A DNA stretch of 24,529 bases from Dehalococcoidia bacterium (GTDB taxonomy: Bacteria; Chloroflexota; Dehalococcoidia; Dehalococcoidales; UBA1222), in assembly GCA_009779655.1 (NCBI GenBank), contig WRDV01000005.1:1-24529 (forward strand). The letters run 5' to 3'. The notes under the pieces were generated by a model. That model saw only the letters and a list, made by a program, of their open reading frames with translations, was not told the DNA's origin and ran no database searches. Made by a program: the position numbers and the translations under genes. This document shows positions 7,474-14,893 of the stretch, one piece after another (the stretch's first letter is position 1; each line of letters begins with the position of its first letter).

Positions 7474-7482
7474 TGCTATAAT
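7474..7482 (+). promoter_or_regulatory. Extended -10 promoter for gyrB
   Basis: TGCTATAAT, a perfect extended -10 (TGn plus TATAAT), with no good -35 at 17-18 nt. Extended -10 promoters commonly lack a -35. The transcript would carry a leader of about 115 nt before gyrB. Confidence 0.6.
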
Positions 7483-7536
7483 GATGCAGGTAATTCGAAT
7501 ATTGGAACCATGCTCCGCATGTTTTGGACGGGATAT

Positions 7537-7560
7537 CTTAATGTTATATTAAGCATTAAG
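7537..7560 (+). repeat. Inverted repeat in the gyrB leader
   Basis: CTTAATG (7537-7543) and CATTAAG (7554-7560) form a perfect 7-bp inverted repeat. A competing pairing exists between CTTAAT (7537-7542) and ATTAAG (7548-7553). No T run follows, so it is not a terminator; it may be a protein-binding site or an RNA switch near the ribosome site. Confidence 0.4.
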
Positions 7561-7602
7561 TAATTATCTATTACAACCCATTTTAGCGAAGGTGAATAGA
7601 CG

Positions 7603-9546
7603 ATGACACAAGAAGAAACAGACGACATCCAAAACAATACAAAAGAAGTCGCCGAATACTCCGCCTCCGACATTCAGGTTATGGAGGGGCTGGAAGCAGT
7701 CCGCAAGCGCCCCGGCATGTATATCGGTTCGACCGATCAGCGCGGCCTTCATCATTTGATATATGAAATCGCCTACAACTCAGTTGATGAGGCAATGTCA
7801 GGCGTATGCACGCATATTTCTATTGTCATATCTTCAGACAATGTGGTGACTATAGAAGATAACGGGCGCGGCATCCCTGTTGATATTCATCCAACTACCA
7901 AGGTTTCTGCGCTACAGACTGTTATGACCGTGCTGCATGCCGGCGGAAAGTTCGGCGGCAAAGCATATCAGGTTTCCGGAGGCCTGCATGGTGTGGGCGC
8001 ATCCGTAGTAAACGCCCTCTCCGAATGGATGTCTGTCAGTGTCAAGCGCGACGGGAACCTTTACAAACAAGAATATAAACGCGGCGTTCCTACGGGACCC
8101 GTTACAGTTGTCGGCAAATCAGAAAACACCGGTACTATCTCCAATTTCTTTGCCGATCATGAGATTTTTACCGAGTATGAATATGATTTTGATACTCTGG
8201 CCGACCGCATACGCGAGATGGCCTATCTGAACCGCGGACTGGAGATTTCCTTAATCGACCAAAGACACGGCAAGGAGCAGACTTTTTATTTTGAAGGCGG
8301 CATCTCCGGCTTTGTGCGACGCCTTAACCGCAACAAAGCCATGGTTCATTCCCATCCTATTTACATCTTCAGGCAAGTTGGCGCCGTTGCGGTGGAGGTA
8401 GCCTTACAGTACAGCAACAATTATGTCGACAACTCCATCAGTTTTGCCAACTGCGTAAACACCATGGATGGCGGCACTCACATGACAGGGTTCCGCTCGG
8501 CACTAACCCGCGTTCTCAATGACTACGCCCATAAAACCAAAGTTCTGAAAGATGACGACCCTAATCTTGTTGGCGACGACGTGCGCGAAGGACTAACTGC
8601 TGTCATCAGCATAAAATTGCCGGATCCTCAGTTTGAAGGACAAACTAAAGGCAAGCTGGGCAATATAGAAATCAAGAGCATCGTGGAAAGCGTCGTCGGA
8701 GACGAGTTGTCCCTCTACTTAGAAGAGCATCCGGATGACGCCAAGAAAATACTTGATAAATGCATTACTGCCTCAAAAGCACGCGAAGCAGCCCGCAAGG
8801 CGCGTGATTTGGTCATCCGCAAAGGCTCTTTGGATACAGGCACTTTACCCGGCAAATTAGCTGACTGCTCAGAGAAAGATCCTTCGCTGTGCGAGCTGTA
8901 TCTGGTAGAGGGCGATTCCGCCGGCGGCTCGGCCAAACAAGGACGCAACCGCCGCTTTCAAGCTATCCTGCCGCTACGCGGTAAAATTCTAAACGTGGAA
9001 AAGGCTTCTCCGGACAAAATGCTTGCCCACGAGGAAATACGCGCCCTTATCACCGCGCTGGGTACCAGTATTGATACCGACCTTGATATCAGCAAACTAC
9101 GCTATCATCGCGTGGTACTGATGACAGACGCAGACGTAGACGGATCACATATCCGTACCCTGCTTTTGACATTTTTCTTCCGTCATATGGCCGAGATTAT
9201 TAATCAAGGACATCTGTTTATCGCTCAGCCTCCTCTATACCGCATTCACGCCGGCAAAGAGGAGCATTGGCTCTATTCGGATCAAGAAAAAGATGAACTG
9301 CTGGCCGGCATGAAAAAGGGTAATAGGAAGACAGACGTCCAGCGCTACAAAGGCTTAGGCGAGATGAGCGCCGAGCAGCTGTGGGAAACCACTATGAACC
9401 CGTTGTCGCGCACGCTTCTACAAGTTACTGTGGAGGACGCCGCCAAAGCTGATAATATATTTAGTATGCTTATGGGCGATGAGGTATTGCCGCGCAAAAA
9501 CTTTATCCAAGCGCACGCCACCTCGGTAAAGAATCTTGATATCTAA
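7603..9546 (+). CDS. gyrB: DNA gyrase subunit B
   Basis: The product has 647 residues, the usual length for GyrB lacking the proteobacterial C-terminal insert. It supplies the ATPase of gyrase, which introduces negative supercoils together with GyrA (not in this window). The N-terminal GHKL ATPase has EDNGRGIPVD and GLHGVGASVVNALS. The transducer domain follows, then the TOPRIM domain with LVEGDSAGGSAKQGRNR and MTDADVDGSHIRTLLLTFFFR. The C-terminal QRYKGLGEMSAEQLWETTM is intact. The start at 7603 has a GAAGGTGA ribosome site, and the next conserved block (VMEGLEAVRKRPGMYIG) begins near residue 28. It has its own extended -10 promoter and a leader with an inverted repeat, consistent with supercoiling-sensitive control, though that is inference. 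ParE is an alternative, but placement near dnaA favours GyrB. Confidence 0.95.
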   Translation: MTQEETDDIQNNTKEVAEYSASDIQVMEGLEAVRKRPGMYIGSTDQRGLHHLIYEIAYNSVDEAMSGVCTHISIVISSDNVVTIEDNGRGIPVDIHPTTKVSALQTVMTVLHAGGKFGGKAYQVSGGLHGVGASVVNALSEWMSVSVKRDGNLYKQEYKRGVPTGPVTVVGKSENTGTISNFFADHEIFTEYEYDFDTLADRIREMAYLNRGLEISLIDQRHGKEQTFYFEGGISGFVRRLNRNKAMVHSHPIYIFRQVGAVAVEVALQYSNNYVDNSISFANCVNTMDGGTHMTGFRSALTRVLNDYAHKTKVLKDDDPNLVGDDVREGLTAVISIKLPDPQFEGQTKGKLGNIEIKSIVESVVGDELSLYLEEHPDDAKKILDKCITASKAREAARKARDLVIRKGSLDTGTLPGKLADCSEKDPSLCELYLVEGDSAGGSAKQGRNRRFQAILPLRGKILNVEKASPDKMLAHEEIRALITALGTSIDTDLDISKLRYHRVVLMTDADVDGSHIRTLLLTFFFRHMAEIINQGHLFIAQPPLYRIHAGKEEHWLYSDQEKDELLAGMKKGNRKTDVQRYKGLGEMSAEQLWETTMNPLSRTLLQVTVEDAAKADNIFSMLMGDEVLPRKNFIQAHATSVKNLDI

Positions 9547-9572
9547 GATAGAGTGCAATATAGTTATAACCA

Positions 9573-9605
9573 ATAACTTTTTTCCATTGTAGCGGAATAA
9601 GTTAT
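9573..9605 (+). other. Hairpin downstream of gyrB
   Basis: ATAACTT (9573-9579) pairs with AAGTTAT (9599-9605), with an inner TTCC/GGAA extension. No T run follows, so it is at best a weak 3'-end structure for gyrB. Confidence 0.3.
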
Positions 9606-9620
9606 ACCGCGCACTAATCA

Positions 9621-9656
9621 AATAAAAGCATACCGGCCGCTTATACGGCTGCGGCC
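9621..9656 (-). terminator. Probable terminator of the obgE-nadD operon
   Basis: A perfect GGCCGC/GCGGCC stem (9635-9640 with 9651-9656, 10-nt loop) starts immediately after the nadD stop codon. On the minus strand it is followed, seven bases later, by a T-rich stretch (TTTTATTT). The gap makes it an imperfect intrinsic terminator. Confidence 0.5.
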
Positions 9657-10259
9657 CTATTCAAATAGGTAAATGCCTTTCTCTTTGATATAACCCTCGA
9701 CTTCCTGCGGAAGAAGATTATCCAACGGCAATCCTTGCCGCACTCTTTCTCTGATGCCAGAGGATGAGATATCCATTTTGGGCTCGTCCAGCAGCACGAC
9801 TCTTTTGGAGAGGCCCTCGACTAACTTCTCAATGGCGACGGCATCAGGCATGTCATACCCAACGCGCGGAACTGCCACTATGCGGCACATTTGTATGAGC
9901 GCTTCAGGTTCACGCCAGCGCGGCAGGCTAAGCAGACTATCCCACCCGAGGATAAAATACAACTCGTCACAAGGCATATTCTGCCATTTTAACTGACGGA
10001 TGGTGTCTATGGTATAACTCGGACCAAGCCTCTCTGTTTCGACAACAGAGAGGCTATAACGGCTATTCCTGTCGATAGCGCGGCGCACCATTTCCAAGCG
10101 ATCAGATGCCTGTGCAAGACGGCGCTCGCACTTCATCCACGGTTGGCCAGCCGGAACGAAAACTACCTGCGCCGCCAATCGGCTGGCCACAACATCAGCT
10201 ACCGCAAGATGCCCATTATGGATAGGATCAAACGTACCGCCGAATACAGCGATATTCAT
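9657..10259 (-). CDS. nadD: Nicotinate-mononucleotide adenylyltransferase
   Basis: The product has 200 residues from the ATG at 10259. This start was chosen over an ORF start 69 nt upstream because MNIAVFGGTFDPIHNGH is exactly where the family begins. The enzyme joins NaMN and ATP to make deamido-NAD in NAD synthesis. GGTFDPIHNGH (residues 7-17) is the nucleotidyltransferase GxFxPxHxGH motif, and ISSSGIR (164-170) is the second ATP-binding motif. SYTIDTIRQL and the FILGWDSLLSLPRW block are also typical. The start is 4 nt from the obgE stop, so the genes form an operon, with only a weak GGTAAAG ribosome site suggesting coupling. A hairpin directly after the stop likely ends the transcript. Confidence 0.93.
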   Translation of the reverse strand: MNIAVFGGTFDPIHNGHLAVADVVASRLAAQVVFVPAGQPWMKCERRLAQASDRLEMVRRAIDRNSRYSLSVVETERLGPSYTIDTIRQLKWQNMPCDELYFILGWDSLLSLPRWREPEALIQMCRIVAVPRVGYDMPDAVAIEKLVEGLSKRVVLLDEPKMDISSSGIRERVRQGLPLDNLLPQEVEGYIKEKGIYLFE

Positions 10260-10263
10260 GACT

Positions 10264-11523
10264 TTACCACATCCATTCAAAATCACCGATGCGTATCTTA
10301 TCGCCGGATTTAATACCGGCGCGCTCAATAACGCGGCGCAAACGCGGACTGCTGATACGTCTGCCTATCTGACGGCGCACCTCCGGGTTTCTGATATCGC
10401 TGCCGGCTACCATACGTTCCAAACCGGGGGAACGTATAATAAAGGCTCCGTCTGCCTTCTCCACGCTAAGTCCAAGTGTCGCACTGCGAGGGTGCAGCTC
10501 GGGCACATCCTCTTCCGGCAACGCCGGCAGCGGATGCTGTTGCAGCAATTCCAACACGTCTTCCATTAACTCCGCAACGCCTTCGCCCGTCGCCGCAGAA
10601 ACAAAACGCAGTTTGATACCAATACTTTTGAACATACGGCGCAATTCCGTTTGGCGCTCTTTAACCTCAGGCATATCAATCTTGTTAATAACCACTAATT
10701 GCGGCTTACGCGACAATGACGCATCGAAAAGAGAAATCTCGTTGTTGACGGCAATCATATCATCCACAGAAGATGAAGAGGTTCCGTCCAATAAATGCAC
10801 TAATACTCGCGTACGTATAGCATGGCGTAAAAAGTCATGCCCCAGACCCTTGCCTAAATGCGCCCCTTCGATCAACCCCGGTATTTCACATATAACAAAA
10901 CGTTGTTTTGTGGTTCGCACAACACCAAGCATAGGTTCAATAGTTGTAAAAGCGTAATCGGCAATTTTGGGATTAGCGGCAGTTGACGAGTTTAATAGCG
11001 ACGATTTACCGACATTGGGATAACCAATAATTCCAACATCAGCCAGCAGGCGCAACTCAAATACAATGTCTTTTTCTTCTCCGACGGCGCCTTTCTCTGC
11101 TAATCGCGGCGTTTGGTTAGCCGCGGAGGCAAAATGAGAGTTGCCTAAGCCGCCTTTTCCACCGCGCGCAATCACTGCATACTGCTGGTCAGATGCCAAA
11201 TCTGCTAACAGTAATAACTCGCCATTCTCTTCACAAGTTTGTACCATCGTGCCAACAGGCACTGCCAACAACAAATCCTCTCCGTTCTTCCCGTGTTTTC
11301 TCTGGCGCTGACCATCTCCTGCATTTTCAGCCTTATACAATTTGCCGCTATGAAAAAAAGCTAGTGTGTTCAAACTGGCATCAGCCTTAGCTATAACATT
11401 TCCACCTATACCGCCGTCGCCTCCGTCCGGCCCGCCGTAGGGCACAAATTTCTCGCGCCTGAAAGTAACGGCTCCGTCACCTCCGTCGCCGGCTTTCACC
11501 TTTATGGCTACTCTATCCAACAT
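10264..11523 (-). CDS. obgE: Obg-family GTPase (ObgE/CgtA)
   Basis: The product has 419 residues. Obg proteins bind the large ribosomal subunit and link GTP/ppGpp levels to ribosome assembly and the cell cycle. The glycine-rich Obg fold covers about 1-158 (AGDGGDGAVTFRREKFVPYG, GGPDGGDGG). The G domain has GYPNVGKS (167-174), the switch region with FTTIEPMLGVV, EIPGLIEGAHLGKGLG (213 onward), NKID (280-283) and SAATGEG. A C-terminal OCT domain runs from about 345 to the end. In the G3 motif the usual Asp is Glu213. The ATG start agrees with the family; no strong ribosome site is seen. It is first in an operon with nadD, a common pairing. The divergent spacer to hisS is AT-rich. Confidence 0.95.
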   Translation of the reverse strand: MLDRVAIKVKAGDGGDGAVTFRREKFVPYGGPDGGDGGIGGNVIAKADASLNTLAFFHSGKLYKAENAGDGQRQRKHGKNGEDLLLAVPVGTMVQTCEENGELLLLADLASDQQYAVIARGGKGGLGNSHFASAANQTPRLAEKGAVGEEKDIVFELRLLADVGIIGYPNVGKSSLLNSSTAANPKIADYAFTTIEPMLGVVRTTKQRFVICEIPGLIEGAHLGKGLGHDFLRHAIRTRVLVHLLDGTSSSSVDDMIAVNNEISLFDASLSRKPQLVVINKIDMPEVKERQTELRRMFKSIGIKLRFVSAATGEGVAELMEDVLELLQQHPLPALPEEDVPELHPRSATLGLSVEKADGAFIIRSPGLERMVAGSDIRNPEVRRQIGRRISSPRLRRVIERAGIKSGDKIRIGDFEWMW

Positions 11524-11643
11524 AATTATCGAATCTTTTTAGTAGTATTATCTTTGTTTACAAATTTAGTTTAGATATAAGATATTAATAACCATAATAA
11601 TAGCATAATGGTATTTTTACGGCTGAACAGGCATGGGTAAGTT
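11524..11643. other. AT-rich divergent spacer between obgE and hisS
   Basis: About 120 nt of strongly AT-rich DNA. It holds a loose dyad, ACCAT-x-AT (from 11590) with AT-x-ATGGT (to 11611), and a TTTGT/ACAAA inverted repeat near 11551. A weak plus-strand promoter (TTTACA, 18 nt, GATATT) is possible. No clear promoter for obgE could be assigned. Confidence 0.3.
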
Positions 11644-11799
11644 ATGCAAGCGGATCAAAAAGGCATTCTGCTGAGCGTAAGAATAAAGCATGTTATAGAA
11701 AGTATCATGGCACTTATCAAAAAACAGGCGGCGTTATGCAAAATCTGTGCAATACTCAAGCTTTACATGCCATGGATATTTGCGCTATCCTTGCCTTAG
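11644..11799 (+). CDS. Possible 51-residue small ORF upstream of hisS
   Basis: ATG at 11644 to TAG at 11797-11799, ending 18 nt before the hisS start. The product would be basic and partly hydrophobic, with a cysteine pair (KICAIL preceded by LCK) and a C-terminal segment LYMPWIFALSLP. The ribosome site is weak (GGGTAAG). I do not recognise the protein and cannot exclude a chance ORF in the hisS leader. Confidence 0.2.
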   Translation: MQADQKGILLSVRIKHVIESIMALIKKQAALCKICAILKLYMPWIFALSLP

Positions 11800-11817
11800 T
11801 TAGACAGGAGATAGGAT

Positions 11818-13077
11818 GTGTTTCAAGCGCCGCGCGGCACACAGGACATACTGCCGGAGGATCAGCCGTACTGGAGTTTTCTAAAAGAGAAGGCCGAGGA
11901 ACTGGCGCGGCTATACGGATACGAACGCATTGATACGCCGGTTTTTGAAGTTGCGGGATTGTTTGTGCGTACAGTCGGCTCAGGTACTGATATCGTGGAG
12001 AAGGAGACGTACTCATTTAACGATCGTAGCGGCGATCAGATGACGCTGCGTCCGGAGGGTACCGCTTCTGTCTGCCGCGCCTATATTGAGCATGGAATGG
12101 CATCTTGTCCTCAGCCGGTAAAGCTGTTTTATCACGCTCCAATATTCCGCTACGAGCGCCCTCAAGCAGGGCGCTATCGTCAACATCACCAGTTTGGTTT
12201 TGAGGCTATCGGCGATGGCGATGCTGTGCTGGACGCTGAATTAATAGATATGGCTTGGCGCTTTTTCGCTTTGTTAGGCTTGCGAAACCTCACATTACAG
12301 ATCAACAGTATTGGCTGCCACAAATGCCGGCCTGCTTATTTGGCTAGGCTTAAGGAATATTATGCCGGGTATAAAGCTGAGTTGTGCGGTGATTGCAAAG
12401 TAAGACTGGATAAGAATACCCTGCGTTTACTTGATTGCAAAAAATCTGCCTGCCGGTCACTCATGATAGGAGCGCCGCGTAGCGTAGAAAACCTTTGCCA
12501 GGAGTGCGAAGAACATTTCGAGCAGTTGAAATCGCATCTTTTGACGCTGCACCTGCCATTTGAGATTAATTCAAGTCTGGTGCGCGGTCTGGATTATTAC
12601 ACTAAAACCGTTTTCGAAATACAGCCGGAGGAGAAACTGGGTCAGAGTACCATCGCCGGAGGCGGGCGCTACGATGGTCTGTTAGAGGAATTGGGCGCAA
12701 AACCTACTCCGGCTGTTGGGTTTGCCGCCGGCATTGAGCGCATTATCATAAATCTCAAAAAACAGGAAATTGTTATTCCGGAGGTGCCGAAGCCGCTCGT
12801 TTTTATAGTATGGATGGGAAACATTGCGCGCCAAGCAGCGGTTAAAGTGTCGGGACAGCTTCGCAGTCATGGCATTGCTACAATGATGACTTATACTCCG
12901 CGTAGTCTCAAAGCACAGCTAAGGCAGGCAGACGGTTCCGGGTGCCACTATGTTGCTATTATTGGCGATGAAGAGGTTGTGCAGAAGGTTGTCATGCTGC
13001 GTGATATGCGTACTGCGCGGCAGGAGCCGGTAGCGCTTGACATGCTAATAGAGAGACTTCAGCAGAAAATACACTGA
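11818..13077 (+). CDS. hisS: Histidyl-tRNA synthetase
   Basis: The product has 419 residues, full length. It charges tRNA-His. Class II motifs are clear: motif 1 region with YGYERIDTPVFE, TLRPEGTASVCR, motif 2 FRYERPQAGRYRQHHQFGFEAIG, the HisA signatures LVRGLDYYTKTVFE and AGGGRYDGL, and motif 3 VGFAAGIERI. The anticodon-binding domain fills the last about 100 residues. A cysteine-rich insert (CHKCRPAY, LCGDC, LDCKKSAC, LCQEC) is of the type found in several bacterial HisRS. The start is GTG at 11818 with AGGAG at 11806-11810; an overlapping ATG at 11816 is in another frame. rnhA follows 32 nt later. No T-box or other classical leader was recognised upstream. Confidence 0.95.
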   Translation: MFQAPRGTQDILPEDQPYWSFLKEKAEELARLYGYERIDTPVFEVAGLFVRTVGSGTDIVEKETYSFNDRSGDQMTLRPEGTASVCRAYIEHGMASCPQPVKLFYHAPIFRYERPQAGRYRQHHQFGFEAIGDGDAVLDAELIDMAWRFFALLGLRNLTLQINSIGCHKCRPAYLARLKEYYAGYKAELCGDCKVRLDKNTLRLLDCKKSACRSLMIGAPRSVENLCQECEEHFEQLKSHLLTLHLPFEINSSLVRGLDYYTKTVFEIQPEEKLGQSTIAGGGRYDGLLEELGAKPTPAVGFAAGIERIIINLKKQEIVIPEVPKPLVFIVWMGNIARQAAVKVSGQLRSHGIATMMTYTPRSLKAQLRQADGSGCHYVAIIGDEEVVQKVVMLRDMRTARQEPVALDMLIERLQQKIH

Positions 13078-13109
13078 TGCGCCAAAGACGATATTAAAAG
13101 CTACCACTT

Positions 13110-13595
13110 ATGTCTGTACCTAATGTAATAATTTATACCGACGGCGCTTGCATGGGCAATCCTGGGCCCGGCGGTTATTGCGCTCTCATAGAGACTTGCG
13201 GCGCGCGTGTCGAGAAGAGCGGCGGATTTCGTCTTACTACCAATAACCGTATGGAGATAATGGCTGCCATCAGCGGCTTGGATACTCTGAAAGAACGTTG
13301 CAAAGTTATTATTTTCAGCGACTCACAATACTTAGTGCGCGCAATGACTGAAGGTTGGGCGCGCAAGTGGCAGGCTAACGGTTGGATGCGTAACAGAAAA
13401 GAGGCGGCGCTTAACCCTGATCTGTGGGAACGTCTGTTGAGGTTATGCCGTAAGCATGATGCGGAGTTTCGCTGGGTGAAAGGGCATAGCAGCCACATTG
13501 AGAACGAGTATTGCGACCGTTTAGCCAATGAGGCTGCCAAAGGCTTGAGCCTGCCGATTGATACGGTTTACGAGGCACAGTCAGCGCGGCATTAA
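13110..13595 (+). CDS. rnhA: Ribonuclease HI
   Basis: The product has 161 residues, typical length. It cuts the RNA strand of RNA-DNA hybrids, removing primers and R-loops. All catalytic residues can be placed: Asp11 (YTDGAC), Glu49 (NNRMEI), Asp71 (SDSQYL), His126 (KGHSSH) and Asp136 (CDRLA). The basic handle region (EGWARKWQANGWMRNRKEA) is present, as in E. coli RNase HI. The start ATG lies 32 nt after hisS, with no clear ribosome site, so it is probably cotranscribed. Its stop overlaps the stop of convergent fmt by four bases (TTAA at 13592-13595). Confidence 0.95.
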   Translation: MSVPNVIIYTDGACMGNPGPGGYCALIETCGARVEKSGGFRLTTNNRMEIMAAISGLDTLKERCKVIIFSDSQYLVRAMTEGWARKWQANGWMRNRKEAALNPDLWERLLRLCRKHDAEFRWVKGHSSHIENEYCDRLANEAAKGLSLPIDTVYEAQSARH

Positions 13596-14521
13596 TTAGG
13601 CAATATTGCGCCGATAAAAGAACGCTGTCCGTTGAGGAAATCAACGCATGACATAGCCTGCTTGCCCTCAATTTGTAATCTTCGCAGCTCAAGAATTCCA
13701 TGACCTGTAATCACGCCGCATCCCCTTCCAAGGGGCATCACGCTGCCCGCAGTGGCGGCCCAGTTGTTTTCATGCGGCGTTGCCTCCAGCACCTTAATTA
13801 TTCTGCCGTTTAAGCGTGTGAAGGCGCTAGGCCATGGCTGGTAGGCGCGCACTTGGCGCCATATATCTACCGCCGGAGCGGCCCAATTAATTTCCCCGGC
13901 TTCCTTTTCTAGCGGCTTAAAGTATGTGGCTTGAGAGTCATTCTGCGGACGCATGGCAATAGTGCCCTTTGTTAGGCGCGGCAAGATATCTATAAGCATT
14001 TGTGCGGATATGAGTGACAATTTATCGCTAAGTACTCCTGCGGTATCGTCGTCGCGTACAAGCACATGGTTTTGCGCGACGATTTGACCTGTATCTAGTC
14101 TTTCGTCCATTTGCATGAGACTTACCCCGCTCCATTTATCGCCGCTGAGTATAGTAGAAACAACCGGTGCCGCGCCGCGGTGGCGCGGCAACAGCGATGG
14201 GTGGATGTTGATACAGCCATAACGCGGTAATGCTAGTACTTCAGGGGGTAGTATCTGCCCGTAAGCCGCAACAATAATCAAGTCTGGCGACAGTGCCGCC
14301 AGCTCGGCTTGGACAACTGTCTTTCTAAGGCTGTCCGGCTGCAGCACTTTCAACCCAAGTTCTAAAGCGGCGTTTTTAACTGCTGAAAAGCGTACCTCCC
14401 GTCCTCTTCCTGTCGGCTTGTCTTGTTTGGTGTAAACCGCGACCGGTATGTAATTGTTTATTACCAGCTGATGCAACGCAGGCACGGCAAAAGAGGGTGT
14501 TCCCATGAAGACTAGGCGCAT
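13592..14521 (-). CDS. fmt: Methionyl-tRNA formyltransferase
   Basis: The product has 309 residues from the ATG at 14521. It formylates Met on initiator tRNA using 10-formyl-tetrahydrofolate. I chose this start over one 63 nt upstream because MRLVFMGTPSFA is the usual family opening, AGGAGA lies five bases before it, and a promoter with its -10 at 14542-14547 would leave out the longer form. Catalytic Asn105, His107 (NIHPSLLPRHRGAAP) and Asp143 (LDTG) match E. coli Asn106, His108 and Asp144. The C-terminal tRNA-binding domain is present (AYQPWPSAF, GRIIKVLEA). The usual neighbour def (peptide deformylase) is absent. It is divergent from dnaA and overlaps rnhA at the stop codons. Confidence 0.94.
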   Translation of the reverse strand: MRLVFMGTPSFAVPALHQLVINNYIPVAVYTKQDKPTGRGREVRFSAVKNAALELGLKVLQPDSLRKTVVQAELAALSPDLIIVAAYGQILPPEVLALPRYGCINIHPSLLPRHRGAAPVVSTILSGDKWSGVSLMQMDERLDTGQIVAQNHVLVRDDDTAGVLSDKLSLISAQMLIDILPRLTKGTIAMRPQNDSQATYFKPLEKEAGEINWAAPAVDIWRQVRAYQPWPSAFTRLNGRIIKVLEATPHENNWAATAGSVMPLGRGCGVITGHGILELRRLQIEGKQAMSCVDFLNGQRSFIGAILPN

Positions 14522-14541
14522 TGACTTCTCCTGTTGCAGCC

Positions 14542-14570
14542 ATTCTAACACGAATAAAACACTCCCACAA
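14542..14570 (-). promoter_or_regulatory. Predicted fmt promoter
   Basis: On the minus strand: TTGTGG (14570-14565), a 17-nt spacer ending in TGT, then TAGAAT (14547-14542), i.e. an extended -10. The transcript would start about 14 nt before the fmt ATG. Confidence 0.55.
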
Positions 14571-14633
14571 GAAAAGCTGAACATAACCGCAGCTTCATGT
14601 AAAATTAGTGGTTATATAGGTTGTGTTATGTCT

Positions 14634-14672
14634 GCCTAGGCTGATGATAGCCGAAAAGAGTCGAAAAGGCTA
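14634..14672. repeat. Palindrome and nested repeats upstream of dnaA
   Basis: GCCTAGGC (14634-14641) is a perfect 8-bp palindrome. Just downstream, TAGCC (14648-14652) and GGCTA (14668-14672) bracket two direct GAAAAG repeats (14653-14658 and 14663-14668). A GGCCGTAGC direct repeat follows at 14795-14803 and 14808-14816. These could be control sites for the divergent fmt/dnaA spacer. Confidence 0.4.
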
Positions 14673-14684
14673 GCTTGAGAGACT

Positions 14685-14870
14685 TTGAAGGGATTATTTA
14701 GCTCTCAAACCGCTGCCAAACTTTTGCCAGAGCTCTTGCTGGAATTCAATAGCCGCTGGTACCATTATGAACACTTTTTAATTCCACTGAGCTTGGCCGT
14801 AGCATCCGGCCGTAGCCGCAGGCTCAGCGCATATATGACGAAATTATATAGACATTGTTTGACGAGCTAA
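14685..14870 (+). CDS. Uncertain 61-residue ORF just upstream of dnaA
   Basis: This frame opens with TTG at 14685 directly after an in-frame stop and ends 23 nt before dnaA. It fills most of the fmt-dnaA spacer. The segment RWYHYEHFLIPLSLAVASG faintly recalls the RY-PLSL stretch near the start of GGDEF domains, but no catalytic part follows. No convincing ribosome site precedes it. It may be a gene remnant or chance; I do not assign a function. Confidence 0.2.
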   Translation: MKGLFSSQTAAKLLPELLLEFNSRWYHYEHFLIPLSLAVASGRSRRLSAYMTKLYRHCLTS

Positions 14871-14893
14871 GTAACAGAGGAAATGCATAACTT

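Noticed and set aside
11524..11817. T-box leader for hisS
   Set aside because: No T-box sequence or specifier-loop layout and no terminator/antiterminator pair could be seen.
14585..14893. Classical oriC with DnaA boxes
   Set aside because: Only isolated near-matches (such as TTATGAACA near 14766) are visible by eye, with no cluster and no clear AT-rich unwinding region beside it.
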